Shown piece after piece: positions 53,825-62,642 of a DNA stretch of 64,000 bases. Every line of letters begins with the position of its first letter. Within the stretch, counting starts at the first letter, position 1. The position numbers and the translations under genes are program-made. The notes beneath the pieces were generated by a model. It had not been told where the DNA came from. It did not search any database and worked only from the letters and a program-made list of their open reading frames with translations. Source of the DNA: Pyruvatibacter mobilis (GTDB taxonomy: Bacteria > Pseudomonadota > Alphaproteobacteria > CGMCC-115125); the NCBI RefSeq assembly GCF_012848855.1, contig NZ_CP051630.1:1343501-1407500 (forward strand). Reading direction: 5' to 3'.

Positions 53825-54541
53825 ATGCGATTGATCTTCAAAGGCCGCCCGGTACGGATCTGGGCTCTTGCCGGGCTGATCGCTGCTGCCGTCATGGCAA
53901 GCGGGCAGACGCCGGTGCGGGCCCATCCGCATGTGTGGATCGACATGACGGTCACCTCGCAGTTCAACGAGGCGGGGGAGCTTACGGGCTTCACCCATGT
54001 TTGGACGTTTGACGAGTTCTATACGGTGTTCCAGCTCGAAGGCTTCAATCTCTCCGCCGGTGAATCTCCCGGCGTCGCACAGCTTGCGGATTACGCCGTG
54101 GAGATGACCGACAGCATTGCCCAGTTCGGTTATCTCATGCGCATCGAGGGCAGGGACGGGCGGCTGGAGGTCACAGCGCGCGACCAGTCGGCCCAGCTGC
54201 GTCCGGACCAGCGGCTGGAGCTGACCTTCACCGCGGAGTTGACCAAGCCCGTGGACGTGACCGACTGGCCGGTGCGCTATTCGGTGTTTGATCCGGACTA
54301 TTTCATCGAGATGCTGCATGTGCCGGAGACGGGGCTGCTGATGGCGGGGTCGCCACCGGACAGCTGCACGCTGGACCTCGAAAAGCCGTCGCCGAGCTTC
54401 GAGATGATCAGCCTCGCCGCCTCGCTGGACCGCATGGACCAGGGGCCGGACACGCTGGGGGCCGTCTTCGCCGAGAACGTGACCATCGACTGCCGCCCCG
54501 ACGCGGCGCGCTCGGAACCCGCCGCGCCTGCGGTCAACTGA
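53825..54541 (+). CDS. Exported DUF1007 protein
   Basis: 238 residues. A signal peptide (LAGLIAAAVMASGQTPVRA) is followed directly by HPHVWIDMTV, the conserved start of mature DUF1007 proteins, whose N-terminal His-x-His is a likely metal site. FDPDYFIEM is the second conserved segment. The family is almost always next to a NicO-type transporter, as here (18 bases), and probably delivers or accepts metal in the periplasm. The ATG at 53825 lacks a strong ribosome site. Confidence 0.85.
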   Translation: MRLIFKGRPVRIWALAGLIAAAVMASGQTPVRAHPHVWIDMTVTSQFNEAGELTGFTHVWTFDEFYTVFQLEGFNLSAGESPGVAQLADYAVEMTDSIAQFGYLMRIEGRDGRLEVTARDQSAQLRPDQRLELTFTAELTKPVDVTDWPVRYSVFDPDYFIEMLHVPETGLLMAGSPPDSCTLDLEKPSPSFEMISLAASLDRMDQGPDTLGAVFAENVTIDCRPDAARSEPAAPAVN

Positions 54542-54559
54542 TCGGGGACGGGACCGGGG

Positions 54560-55627
54560 ATGGGGCACCTTTTTGCACGACTGATGCTGGCACTCATGCT
54601 GCTGAGCAGCGTCCTGCCCGCCACGACACCCGCCCTGGCGCAACTGGGAACGGATCGCAGCACCACCCCGCAAGTCACTGAAACACCAGCGTCTGAGCCG
54701 TCGTTCCTCACGCAAACGATTCTTTATATCCAGGCCGAGCAACAGCGTCTGCACCGGGCGCTGGCCGGTGCCATCCGCACCTTGAAGGCGGAAGGCTCCG
54801 TCACGGCAGCCTGGGCGCTGATCAGCCTGTCCTTTCTTTATGGCGTGTTCCATGCCGCCGGGCCGGGACACGGCAAGGCGGTGCTGTCCACCTATCTGGT
54901 GACCCAGCCGACGGCGTTGAAGAAAAGCCTGGCGCTGGCAGCCGCATCCTCCTTCATGCAGGGGGTGACGGCCATCGTTGTCGTAATGGGCGTGCTGACC
55001 GTGCTGGGGGTGGCGCTGCGCTCGTCCGGCATGATCGTGCAGTGGCTGGAAGCGGCGAGTTTCGCGCTGGTGGCCTGCGTCGGGGTGTGGCTCATCTGGC
55101 GCTCGCTGCGGGTGCTGTTCCCGCAGCTTGCGCCCGCCGGCGGGGGGCATCACCACCATGATCACGGGCACGGGCATACTCACGAGCATGACCACGACCA
55201 TGCCCACCACCACGACCATGACTGCGGCACCCATGGCTGCGGGCACACCCATATGCCGACACCGCAGCAGGCCAGCGCGGCCGGGTCGCTGCGGGAAATG
55301 GCGGGCGTGGTCTTTTCCATCGGCGTTAGGCCGTGTTCCGGGGCCATTCTGGTGCTCGTCTTTGCCCAGGTCGCGGGCATGACGCTGGCGGGCATTGCCG
55401 CCGTCATCGCCATGTCGGCGGGCACGGCGCTTGCCGTAGCCCTCATCGCCCTTGCCGCCGTGGGGCTGCGCGACGGGGCCTGGGCGGTGACACGGCTCGA
55501 TGATGCGCGCGTTGAGAAGGCGGTGCACTGGCTGGCGATTGCCGGCGGCGTGGTGCTGGTGCTGATGGGGTCGCTGTTCGCCTATGCGAGCGCCACCCAG
55601 GTAACGGCCAGCAACATTCTCATGTAG
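54560..55627 (+). CDS. NicO/RcnA-like nickel-cobalt (or zinc) transporter with His-rich loop
   Basis: 355 residues. Signal-like N-terminus, about six membrane helices and the family motifs HAAGPGHGKAVLSTYL and GVRPCSGAILVLVFAQ. Between them (about 195-235) lies a cytoplasm- or periplasm-facing loop packed with His and Asp, such as HHHHDHGHGHTHEHDHD. Proteins of this family export Ni/Co (RcnA) or import them, and the metal cannot be fixed from sequence. The Zur-like site upstream and the DUF1007 partner make zinc plausible. Confidence 0.85.
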   Translation: MGHLFARLMLALMLLSSVLPATTPALAQLGTDRSTTPQVTETPASEPSFLTQTILYIQAEQQRLHRALAGAIRTLKAEGSVTAAWALISLSFLYGVFHAAGPGHGKAVLSTYLVTQPTALKKSLALAAASSFMQGVTAIVVVMGVLTVLGVALRSSGMIVQWLEAASFALVACVGVWLIWRSLRVLFPQLAPAGGGHHHHDHGHGHTHEHDHDHAHHHDHDCGTHGCGHTHMPTPQQASAAGSLREMAGVVFSIGVRPCSGAILVLVFAQVAGMTLAGIAAVIAMSAGTALAVALIALAAVGLRDGAWAVTRLDDARVEKAVHWLAIAGGVVLVLMGSLFAYASATQVTASNILM

Positions 55628-55693
55628 CCCTTGCGGCCTCATGCCGTGCGGCGTAGGTCTCGGGTCCCCAGATACCGAGACCGGAGACGCCCC

Positions 55694-56803
55694 ATGAAGA
55701 CCCGCGCCGCCCTTGCCGTTGAAGCCGGACGCCCGCTTGAGATCGTCGACGCCGACCTTGAGGGCCCGCGCGAGGGGGAAGTGCTGGTGGAGATCATGGC
55801 CACCGGCATCTGCCACACCGACGAATTCACGCTCTCCGGCAAGGATCCGGAAGGCATCTTCCCGTCGATCCTTGGGCATGAAGGCGCGGGCATCGTGCGC
55901 GAGGTGGGGCCGGGCGTCTCGTCGCTTGCCGTGGATGATCACGTGATCCCGCTTTACACGCCCGAATGCCGGGAGTGCGAGTACTGCCACAACCCGAAGA
56001 CCAATCTGTGCCAGAGCATCCGCGCCACGCAGGGGCAGGGGCTGATGCCGGACGGCACCAGCCGGTTCTCGGTCAATGGCCAGACGGTGCATCACTATAT
56101 GGGCACCTCCACCTTCTCCAATTTCACCGTCGTGCCGGAGATCGCGCTGGCGAAGGTCCGCAAGGACGCGCCCTTCGACAAGATCTGCTACATCGGCTGC
56201 GGCGTCACCACGGGCATCGGGGCCGTGGTCAACACCGCAAAAGCCGAGGCGGGTTGCACCGCCATCGTATTCGGCCTCGGCGGCATCGGCCTCAATGTCA
56301 TCCAGGGCCTGCGCATGGTGGGCGCGAAGATGATCGTCGGCGTCGATCTCAATGACGACCGCGAGGCCTGGGGCCGAAAGTTCGGCATGACCCACTTCGT
56401 CAACCCGATGAAAGTCACCGGTGACCTGACCGCGCATCTGATCGACATCACCGGCGGCGGCGGGGATTACACCTTTGAATGCATCGGCAACACAGATGTG
56501 ATGCGGGTGGCGCTGGAAAGCGCGCATAAGGGCTGGGGCGAGAGCATTATCATCGGCGTCGCGCCCGCCGGGGCGGAGATTTCCACGCGCCCCTTCCAGC
56601 TCGTCACCGGCCGCTCCTGGCGCGGCACGGCCTTCGGCGGTGCGCGCGGGCGGACGGACGTGCCTCAGATCGTGGACTGGTACATGGACGGCAAGATCGA
56701 AATCGACCCCATGATCACCCACACGCTGCCGCTCGAAGACATCAACAAGGGCTTCGACCTCATGCATGCCGGCGAAAGCATCCGCAGCGTGGTGGTGTAT
56801 TAA
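55694..56803 (+). CDS. frmA: S-(hydroxymethyl)glutathione dehydrogenase / class III alcohol dehydrogenase
   Basis: 369 residues. Catalytic zinc region GICHTDEFTLSG and GHEGAGIV, structural zinc cysteines ECRECEYCHNPKTNLC, and the NAD-binding GLGGIGLNVIQG. It oxidises the glutathione adduct of formaldehyde and reduces S-nitrosoglutathione. No S-formylglutathione hydrolase gene lies next to it. A repeat-filled gap of 1.16 kb follows. Confidence 0.93.
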   Translation: MKTRAALAVEAGRPLEIVDADLEGPREGEVLVEIMATGICHTDEFTLSGKDPEGIFPSILGHEGAGIVREVGPGVSSLAVDDHVIPLYTPECRECEYCHNPKTNLCQSIRATQGQGLMPDGTSRFSVNGQTVHHYMGTSTFSNFTVVPEIALAKVRKDAPFDKICYIGCGVTTGIGAVVNTAKAEAGCTAIVFGLGGIGLNVIQGLRMVGAKMIVGVDLNDDREAWGRKFGMTHFVNPMKVTGDLTAHLIDITGGGGDYTFECIGNTDVMRVALESAHKGWGESIIIGVAPAGAEISTRPFQLVTGRSWRGTAFGGARGRTDVPQIVDWYMDGKIEIDPMITHTLPLEDINKGFDLMHAGESIRSVVVY

Positions 56804-56841
56804 GGGCGCTGGCCCGCTTGCGCCTCATCCGTTTCCCCCTT

Positions 56842-56981
56842 CCGTATCCCTCCGGCTTGACCGGAGGGTCTACTCTCGATGCGGCTTGCCGCTGTGACGG
56901 CGGGCGGGAGAGCGGAGGCTAAGAACGCCCTGCCCAACAGCGCATGCGAGTGGGCCCTCCGGTCAAGCCGGAGGGATACGG
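56842..56981. repeat. Composite inverted repeat, copy 1 (REP-pair type)
   Basis: Outer arms CCGTATCCCTCCGG (56842-56855) and CCGGAGGGATACGG (56968-56981) are perfect complements. Each arm holds a 21-base hairpin of CCCTCCGG-loop-CCGGAGGG (56848-56868 and 56955-56975), in opposite orientation, with about 85 bases between. The arrangement resembles bacterial interspersed REP-pair elements. Confidence 0.85.
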
Positions 56982-57008
56982 ATGAGGGGGGCAGCCAAAT
57001 GCCCCATC

Positions 57009-57100
57009 TGTCATTCCGCAACTTGATCGCGGAATCCAGCGCGGTCCGCTCAGGCCATGCCGTATTGCCCTGGACCCAGCGATCAAGTCGCGGGGTGACA
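57009..57100. repeat. Long imperfect palindrome (second repeat family)
   Basis: TGTCATTCCGCAACTTGATC at 57009 onward pairs imperfectly with GATCAAGTCGCGGGGTGACA ending at 57100; the shared core is ACTTGATCGC. Sequences like this recur in many alphaproteobacterial intergenic regions. Confidence 0.65.
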
Positions 57101-57141
57101 TGGAGGGGAGTGTTGGTCCCCACGCCCAAAAACAACGCCTT

Positions 57142-57162
57142 CCCTCCGGTCAAGCCGGAGGG
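57142..57162. repeat. Lone copy of the 21-base hairpin
   Basis: CCCTCCGG-TCAAG-CCGGAGGG, identical to the hairpins in the two composite repeats but without a partner. Confidence 0.85.
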
Positions 57163-57707
57163 CGAGCGGAATTTGGTTGGGACGGGCGATGCCCACACCG
57201 AACCGCCCGCACGCGACGGGGTCGCTGCGGTCATGCCCGGGTGCCGCCCGGAGAGCCGGGATGCGCCTGACGCCTGCGAAGGCGCCGGGGAGAAAGTGTG
57301 AGGGGTGTGCAGCCGTCAGGCGCATCCCCGCGCGGATGGTCGTCAGCGTCACCCGAACCAGGCGGGGCAGGCATTACCCTGCTGATCCGTCCCGCGTCCC
57401 CGTCTTCCACCTCGCGCACTTTGGAACGGGCACGATCGACGTGGGGCCAGCTTTTTCAGGGCGTGACCGGGGCCGGGGTGAGGCTGCCCATGGAACATGC
57501 ACCCGTTACTTGCATGTCGCGGCCCGGTGCGCGTGGCCCACGTTCCCAAGGACCCGCCTCTCACCCGACCTTCCGGGCATCCGCCCTCCCGCCCCAGATC
57601 CGGTCGGCCCGGCTGTCCGTGTGGCGGGAAGCCGTGGGGTGAGTATGCGGCAGGGACGGGAGGGTGGGGATAAGTTGCGGTCACACCCCACTCCCGAACC
57701 ACCAATC

Positions 57708-57850
57708 CCGTATCCCTCCGGCTTGACCGGAGGGTCTACTCTCGTTGCGGCTTGTTGCAGCGCGTGGGGATACGGCACGGCGGGAACCGCTCACCCTGTG
57801 CTCAACAGCGGACGCGAGTGGGCCCTCCGGTCAAGCCGGAGGGAAAGCGG
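57708..57850. repeat. Composite inverted repeat, copy 2 (REP-pair type)
   Basis: Same design as copy 1: hairpins at 57714-57734 and 57823-57843 in opposite orientation, left flank identical to copy 1 through GGTCTACTCTCG, right flank starting CGAGTGGGCCCTCCGG in both. The middle differs more, and the right outer arm has drifted (GGGAAAGCGG). Confidence 0.85.
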
Positions 57851-57915
57851 AAGGGAGGCGGGACGGAGACGCAGCCTTGCCACAGCCACCCGCACCGATT
57901 CACCCACATGAAGAC

Positions 57916-57939
57916 GGGCCGCTGATGCGTCAGCGGCCC
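57916..57939. terminator. GC-rich hairpin downstream of the aldehyde dehydrogenase gene
   Basis: A perfect 10-bp stem GGGCCGCTGA with TCAGCGGCCC around a four-base loop, 29 bases after the aldehyde dehydrogenase stop. There is no T run on the minus strand, so termination efficiency is doubtful. Confidence 0.5.
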
Positions 57940-57967
57940 GCTCTGTTGTCACAGTAATTTCAACGCC

Positions 57968-59377
57968 TTACCGCGCGATGTTGATGATCTTGAGCTGAGT
58001 GAATTCTTCAAGCCCATCAGCGCCAAGCTCGGTGCCGACGCCGGACATCTTGGAGCCGCCGAAGGGGATCATCGGGTCGAGTTCGGCGTGTTTGTTCACC
58101 CAGATGGTGCCGGCGTCCATCTTGTCGGCCAGCGCATAGGCGCGGTCGGTGTCCTTCGACCAGACGGAGCCGCCGAGGCCGTAGGGTGATGCATTTGCAC
58201 GGGCCACGGCGTCTTCCGGGTCGGAATATTTGATCACCGGCAGCACGGGGCCGAACTGTTCCTCGTCCACCAGGCGGGTGCCATCGGAGATGTCGCGCAC
58301 GATGGTCGGGCGGATGAAATAGCCCTTCTGGTCCGGCGTGGTGCCGCCGGCGATGATCTGGCCGTCCTTGCGGGCGTCCTCGATAAGGTCCTTCACCTTG
58401 TCATACTGCATCTTGTTCTGGAGCGGGCCGAGCTGCGTGCCCTGCTCAAGACCGTCGCCGATGATCGCGTCCTCGGCCAGCTTGGCGAGTTCGGCGCACA
58501 TCTCGTCATAGATGCTCTCATGGACGTAGAGCCGCTTCATGGCGATGCAGACCTGGCCGGAGTTCTGGAACGCCGACTGGAACAGCTGCGGCGCGGTCTC
58601 CTTCGGGTTCACGTCGTCGAGCACGATGCCCGCATCATTACCGCCAAGCTCAAGCGTGATGCGCTTGAGGAGGTTGGCGGCCCCGGCCATGACCTTGGCA
58701 CCGGTCGAGGTGGAACCGGTGAAGGAGACCTTGCGGATATCGGGATGGGCCGTCAGCGGCGCCCCGAGATCATTGGCGTCGGTGATCACATTGACCACGC
58801 CTGCAGGCACGATGTCCTTCATCAGCCCGGCGAGCTTGAGGGTGGTCAGCGGCGTGGTCGGGGCCGGCTTCAGCACCACCGTGTTGCCGGCCAGCAGCGC
58901 CGGCGGCAGCTTGAAGGCCATGAGGATCATCGGGAAGTTCCACGGCACGATGGCCCCGATGACGCCCAGCGGCTTGCGGTGCGCTTCCACGCGCCGGCCT
59001 TCGCTGTCGTCCAGCACCTTCACCGGCATGTCGAGGCCCGCGAAGTAGCGCATGAAGGCGACGGTGCCGAGCACTTCGCCGGTAGCGTCCTGCAGCGGCT
59101 TGCCCTGTTCCTGGGTCAGCAGGCGGGCGAAATCCTCGTAATTGGCTTCGACTGCATCCGCGATGGCGGTGATGACCTTGCGGCGCTCGTCGATGGGGGT
59201 GGCGGCCCAGGCGGGGAAGGCTGCCTTGGCAGCCGCCACGGCGTCGTTCAGCTGCGCTTCGGAGGCGCGGGGCGCCTGGGTGAACACGGCCTCGGTGGCC
59301 GGGTTGATCACGTCCATGGTGCTGTCGCCATCGACGAGGTTGCCGCCGATCAGCAGCTTGTAGGCTTGCTCTGCCAT
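57968..59377 (-). CDS. NAD(P)-dependent aldehyde dehydrogenase
   Basis: 469 residues. PWNFPMILMAFKLPPALLAGN and LKPAPTTPLTTLKL line the cofactor site, LELGGNDAGIV holds the general base Glu and NSGQVCIAMKRLYVH the catalytic Cys. The FTGSTSTGAKVM loop is typical of the superfamily. It oxidises an unidentified aldehyde to the acid. Upstream on the same strand, after a hairpin, is the AbgT transporter gene. Confidence 0.92.
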   Translation of the reverse strand: MAEQAYKLLIGGNLVDGDSTMDVINPATEAVFTQAPRASEAQLNDAVAAAKAAFPAWAATPIDERRKVITAIADAVEANYEDFARLLTQEQGKPLQDATGEVLGTVAFMRYFAGLDMPVKVLDDSEGRRVEAHRKPLGVIGAIVPWNFPMILMAFKLPPALLAGNTVVLKPAPTTPLTTLKLAGLMKDIVPAGVVNVITDANDLGAPLTAHPDIRKVSFTGSTSTGAKVMAGAANLLKRITLELGGNDAGIVLDDVNPKETAPQLFQSAFQNSGQVCIAMKRLYVHESIYDEMCAELAKLAEDAIIGDGLEQGTQLGPLQNKMQYDKVKDLIEDARKDGQIIAGGTTPDQKGYFIRPTIVRDISDGTRLVDEEQFGPVLPVIKYSDPEDAVARANASPYGLGGSVWSKDTDRAYALADKMDAGTIWVNKHAELDPMIPFGGSKMSGVGTELGADGLEEFTQLKIINIAR

Positions 59378-59450
59378 TGTCGTTTCTCCCTGTCGGCCCG
59401 CAGCACTGACAGCCGCAGGCTCTTTCGTTCCCGCAGACCATATCGCGTAT

Positions 59451-59476
59451 CAAAAATACGCAAAATGGTTTTTGCG
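59451..59476 (-). terminator. Probable rho-independent terminator after the AbgT-family gene
   Basis: On the minus strand, CGCAAAA-ACCA-TTTTGCG forms a 7-bp stem directly followed by TATTTTT, seven bases after the transporter stop. A second small hairpin, GCGTAT/ATACGC (59445-59461), overlaps the T run. Confidence 0.65.
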
Positions 59477-59482
59477 GCAGGG

Positions 59483-61003
59483 TCAGAAGACGCTGGGGAC
59501 ACCGGGGCCGAGCGGCAGCCCCATGGCCATCCAGATGACGAAGAGCAGGGTGGAACTGACACCGAAGGCAATCGCGAAGGGCAGCATGGTGGCGACCAGC
59601 GTGCCGATACCGAAATTGGCGTCATACCGTTTGCCGACCACGAGGATGAGCGGGAAATAGGGCAGCAGCGGCGTGATCATGTTGGTGGAGCTGTCGCCGA
59701 TGCGGTAGGCGGCCTGGGTGGCCTCTGGCGACAGGCCGAGCAGCATCAGCATGGGCACGAAGATAGGGGCGAGGAACGCCCATTTGGCCGAGGCGCTGCC
59801 CACGAGAATGTTGATGATGGCTGCCAGCAGGATGAGGCCGACGAGAAGCGGCGAGCCCTCGATGCCCAGCGACCGTAGGCCGTCTGCCCCCACCACGGCG
59901 GAGATCACGCCGAGGTTCGACCATTTGAACATGGCGATGAAATGGGCGGCGACGAAGGCCAGCACGATGTAGACGCCCATATCGGCCATCGAGTCCGACA
60001 TGTATCGCACCACATCCTTGTCGGACCGGATGACGCGGATGGCGACGCCATAGGCGATGCCTGCCAGCAGGAAGGCAATGAACATGATGGCGACGAGGCT
60101 GCGCATCAGCGGCAGGAAGCTGCCATCTGCCCCGCGCAGGGGATAGCCGGGGGCCCAGGCCAGCGCCGCTGTTGCGCCGATGACAGCGAGAATGGCCATG
60201 AGCGCTGCCTGAAGGCCGCGGCGCTCCATCCCGGCGATGTCGGCCTTGTCGGTTGCCTCCGGCGTGATGGTGGATCTCCAGGCCGGAAGGCGCGGCTCGA
60301 CGAGGCGCTCCGTCACCCATGTGCCGACCAGCACGAAGAGCGGCACCAGCGCGATCATCAGGTAATAATTGGCGGTGATGTCCACCACATAGCCGGGCGC
60401 GGTGAGCTGCGCGGCTTCCTGGGTCAGGCCTGCCAGCAGCGGGTCAAGCGGGGTAAGCACCAGATTGGCGGAGAAGCCGCCTGCGACGCCGGCAAACCCG
60501 GCGGCAAGCCCCGCCACCGGGTGACGGCCCGCCCCCATGAACAACGCCGCGCCGAGCGGGATCAGCACCACATAGCCCGCGTCAACCGCCAGCGATGACA
60601 TTATGCCGGCAAAGACGAGGGCGGCCGTGAGTAGGCGCGGGGAGACATTGGAAACAAGCCCGCGCAGGGCCGCGGTGAGGAAGCCTGTCTTCTCCGCGAC
60701 GCCGACACCGAGCATGACCAGCAGCACATAGCCCAGCGGCGCGAAGCTGGTGAAGGTCTTGGGCATCTCCACCAGCAGGCGCTGGATCATGTCACTGTCG
60801 AGGAGGCTTTTCGCCACCACCACGTCGCCGGTGCCCGGATGCGGGACAGAGACACCCGCGCCCGCGGCCAGAACCGAGGCGATGACCACCAGGACGATGA
60901 GGATCGCGAACAGGGTCACCGGGTCCGGCAGGGCATTGCCGGTCCGCTCCACCCAGTCGAGCGAGCGGGTGAGGGCGGTGCGGCGCGGCGGCTGGTCGGT
61001 CAT
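59483..61003 (-). CDS. AbgT-family transporter
   Basis: 506 residues with about 11-13 membrane helices and hairpins. LPDPVTLFAILIVLVV, GYVLLVMLGVGVAEKTGFL, and the C-terminal GSASAKWAFLAPIFVPML with GDSSTNMITPLLPYFPLI are the family hallmarks. E. coli AbgT takes up p-aminobenzoyl-glutamate; MtrF and YdaH of other bacteria export sulfonamides. The direction here is undecided. The ATG at 61003 has GGGGAC upstream. No abgAB hydrolase genes are next to it. Confidence 0.9.
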   Translation of the reverse strand: MTDQPPRRTALTRSLDWVERTGNALPDPVTLFAILIVLVVIASVLAAGAGVSVPHPGTGDVVVAKSLLDSDMIQRLLVEMPKTFTSFAPLGYVLLVMLGVGVAEKTGFLTAALRGLVSNVSPRLLTAALVFAGIMSSLAVDAGYVVLIPLGAALFMGAGRHPVAGLAAGFAGVAGGFSANLVLTPLDPLLAGLTQEAAQLTAPGYVVDITANYYLMIALVPLFVLVGTWVTERLVEPRLPAWRSTITPEATDKADIAGMERRGLQAALMAILAVIGATAALAWAPGYPLRGADGSFLPLMRSLVAIMFIAFLLAGIAYGVAIRVIRSDKDVVRYMSDSMADMGVYIVLAFVAAHFIAMFKWSNLGVISAVVGADGLRSLGIEGSPLLVGLILLAAIINILVGSASAKWAFLAPIFVPMLMLLGLSPEATQAAYRIGDSSTNMITPLLPYFPLILVVGKRYDANFGIGTLVATMLPFAIAFGVSSTLLFVIWMAMGLPLGPGVPSVF

Positions 61004-61060
61004 TGTGCTGGTCCCCTGTACCAAGGTGCGGCGCAGGCGGCGCCGATTCCCTTGTACAGT

Positions 61061-61855
61061 CTACCCCCGTCGCAGGGAGACCGGCAGCAGGCTTGCCACG
61101 AACAGGGCCGCGGCCACCACGACGATGGAGGGGCCAGACGGCGTATCCACGTAAAGCGACAGCATGAGCCCGCCGACAGCAGCGGTCGCGGCAATGACGG
61201 TTGCCAGCACGGCCATCTGCTCCGGTGAGCGGGCAAGGCCGCGCGCGGAAGCGGCAGGGATGATCAGCAGGGCTGTTACCAGCAGGACGCCGACGATCTT
61301 CATGGCAACGGCGATGACGACGGCCAGCAGCAGGACGAGCGCCAGCCTGTAGAGCGGGGCGGGGATGCCTTCGGCGGCGGCCAGTTCCTCATCCATGGTG
61401 ACCGCCACCATGCGGCGCCACAAGCTGACGAGGACCGCCAGCACAGCGGCTGCGAGACCGAAGATCAGGGCCAGGTCGCTGACGGAGACCGCAAGCACAT
61501 CGCCGAACAGATAGGCCGTCAGATCCACCCGCACGCCGGGTGTCAGCGCGATGACGATGACACCGAGGGCGAGGGTGGAGTGGGCAAGGATGCCGAGCAG
61601 GGCATCAAGCCCGATGCCGACACGCCGCTCCATGGCCAGCAGCAGAAGCGCCACGCTGACGGTGACCGCCGCGACGCCGATGGTGAGGTCGATGCCCAGC
61701 ACGATGCCGAGGCCGATGCCCAGCAGCGAGGAATGCGCTGTGGTGTCGCCGAAATAGGCCATGCGCCGCCACACGACGAAACAGCCGAGGGGTGCTGCCA
61801 TCACCGCCACCCCGAGGGCCGCAAGGATGGCCCGCACGAAGAAATCATCCAGCAT
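61061..61855 (-). CDS. znuB: Zinc ABC transporter permease
   Basis: 264 residues, about seven to eight membrane helices. MAAPLGCFVVWRRMAYFGDTTAHSSLLG is the conserved second-helix region of the ABC-3 permease family. The ATG at 61855 lies 11 bases inside znuC; the open frame upstream is only the His-rich znuC tail read out of frame. It carries zinc through the inner membrane with ZnuA and ZnuC. Confidence 0.93.
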   Translation of the reverse strand: MLDDFFVRAILAALGVAVMAAPLGCFVVWRRMAYFGDTTAHSSLLGIGLGIVLGIDLTIGVAAVTVSVALLLLAMERRVGIGLDALLGILAHSTLALGVIVIALTPGVRVDLTAYLFGDVLAVSVSDLALIFGLAAAVLAVLVSLWRRMVAVTMDEELAAAEGIPAPLYRLALVLLLAVVIAVAMKIVGVLLVTALLIIPAASARGLARSPEQMAVLATVIAATAAVGGLMLSLYVDTPSGPSIVVVAAALFVASLLPVSLRRG

Positions 61856-62642
61856 GGTGGTGGTCTTTTTGATGGCTGTGATCGTGGTCGTGATCGTGAC
61901 CGCATCCATGCGGCATCTCTTCGCCGGACAGATCGTGCTCGTGGTCGTGCTGGTGTTCGTAGAAGGCCAGCGCCTCTGAAGCACGCGGGCCGAACAGGCG
62001 CACATATTCCGTATGCTGAGAGACTTCATGCGGCTGGCCGGTGCAGCAGACATGGCCGTTGAGGCAGATGACCTTGTCGGTGGCGGCCATGACCACGTGC
62101 AGATCGTGGCTGACCATCAGGACGCCGCAGCCCCGCTGATCACGAATGGTCTTGATGAGTTCGTAGAGCGCCAGCTCGCCTGCGTGGTCCACACCGGCGA
62201 CGGGCTCGTCCAGCACCAGCAATTGCGGGTCGCGCAACAGGGCGCGGGCCAGCAGCACACGCCTGAACTCGCCGCCGGACAGGGTATGCACCGACTGGTC
62301 CACAAGGTGGGCGACGCCCGTTTCTTCCAGTGCCTCGATGATCAGGTGCCGGGGCCTGCGGGCCGCGCCAGTCATCAGGCGGGCGACGGTGACGGGCATC
62401 ATCGGGTTGAGCTCAAGGCGCTGGGGCACATAGCCGATGGTGAGGCCCTGCACCCGCTGCACACTGCCGGCCGAGATTGCGCGCGTGCCGAGCAGGGCGC
62501 GGACCAGGGTCGTCTTGCCGCCGCCATTGGGGCCGATGATGGTGACGATCTCACCTTCATCGACGCTCAGGCTGATGTCGTGCAGCAGGGTGCGGCCGCC
62601 TATCGTGACGGCGAGGCCGCTTGCTTCGATCAGATGGCTCAT
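61845..62642 (-). CDS. znuC: Zinc ABC transporter ATPase with His-rich C-terminal tail
   Basis: 265 residues. Walker A GPNGGGKTTL, Q-loop YVPQRLELN, signature LSGGEFRRVLLARAL, Walker B LLVLDEPVAGVD and HDLHVVMAATDKV. The last 35 or so residues alternate His, Asp and Glu (YEHQHDHEHDLSG, then HGCGHDHDHDHSHQ), longer than the short His run of E. coli ZnuC. The ATG at 62642 overlaps the zur stop (ATGA); a ten-residue upstream extension in frame is not used. Overlaps znuB by 11 bases. Confidence 0.93.
   Translation of the reverse strand: MSHLIEASGLAVTIGGRTLLHDISLSVDEGEIVTIIGPNGGGKTTLVRALLGTRAISAGSVQRVQGLTIGYVPQRLELNPMMPVTVARLMTGAARRPRHLIIEALEETGVAHLVDQSVHTLSGGEFRRVLLARALLRDPQLLVLDEPVAGVDHAGELALYELIKTIRDQRGCGVLMVSHDLHVVMAATDKVICLNGHVCCTGQPHEVSQHTEYVRLFGPRASEALAFYEHQHDHEHDLSGEEMPHGCGHDHDHDHSHQKDHHHAG

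Larger units (their letters stand above)
56804..57967. other. Gene-free, repeat-rich intergenic region
   Basis: 1164 bases between frmA and the aldehyde dehydrogenase gene. Reading frames exist on both strands but they are Arg/Pro/Gly-rich, overlap one another and show no domain or ribosome site. The stretch instead holds several inverted repeats, listed separately: two copies of a 140-bp composite, one lone 21-base palindrome, a different long palindrome at 57009-57100, and GGATGCGCCTGAC (57259-57271) with its complement at 57315-57327. Confidence 0.7.

Noticed and set aside
53747-56767. A 1006-codon open frame on the minus strand across DUF1007, NicO and frmA
   Set aside because: It is the antisense of three well-supported genes, is rich in His, Arg, Ala and Gly as expected of high-GC antisense frames, and matches no family.
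57177-57911. A 244-codon plus-strand frame and others in the frmA - aldehyde dehydrogenase gap
   Set aside because: They run through the inverted repeats, overlap in several frames and have Arg/Pro/Gly-rich products with no similarity.
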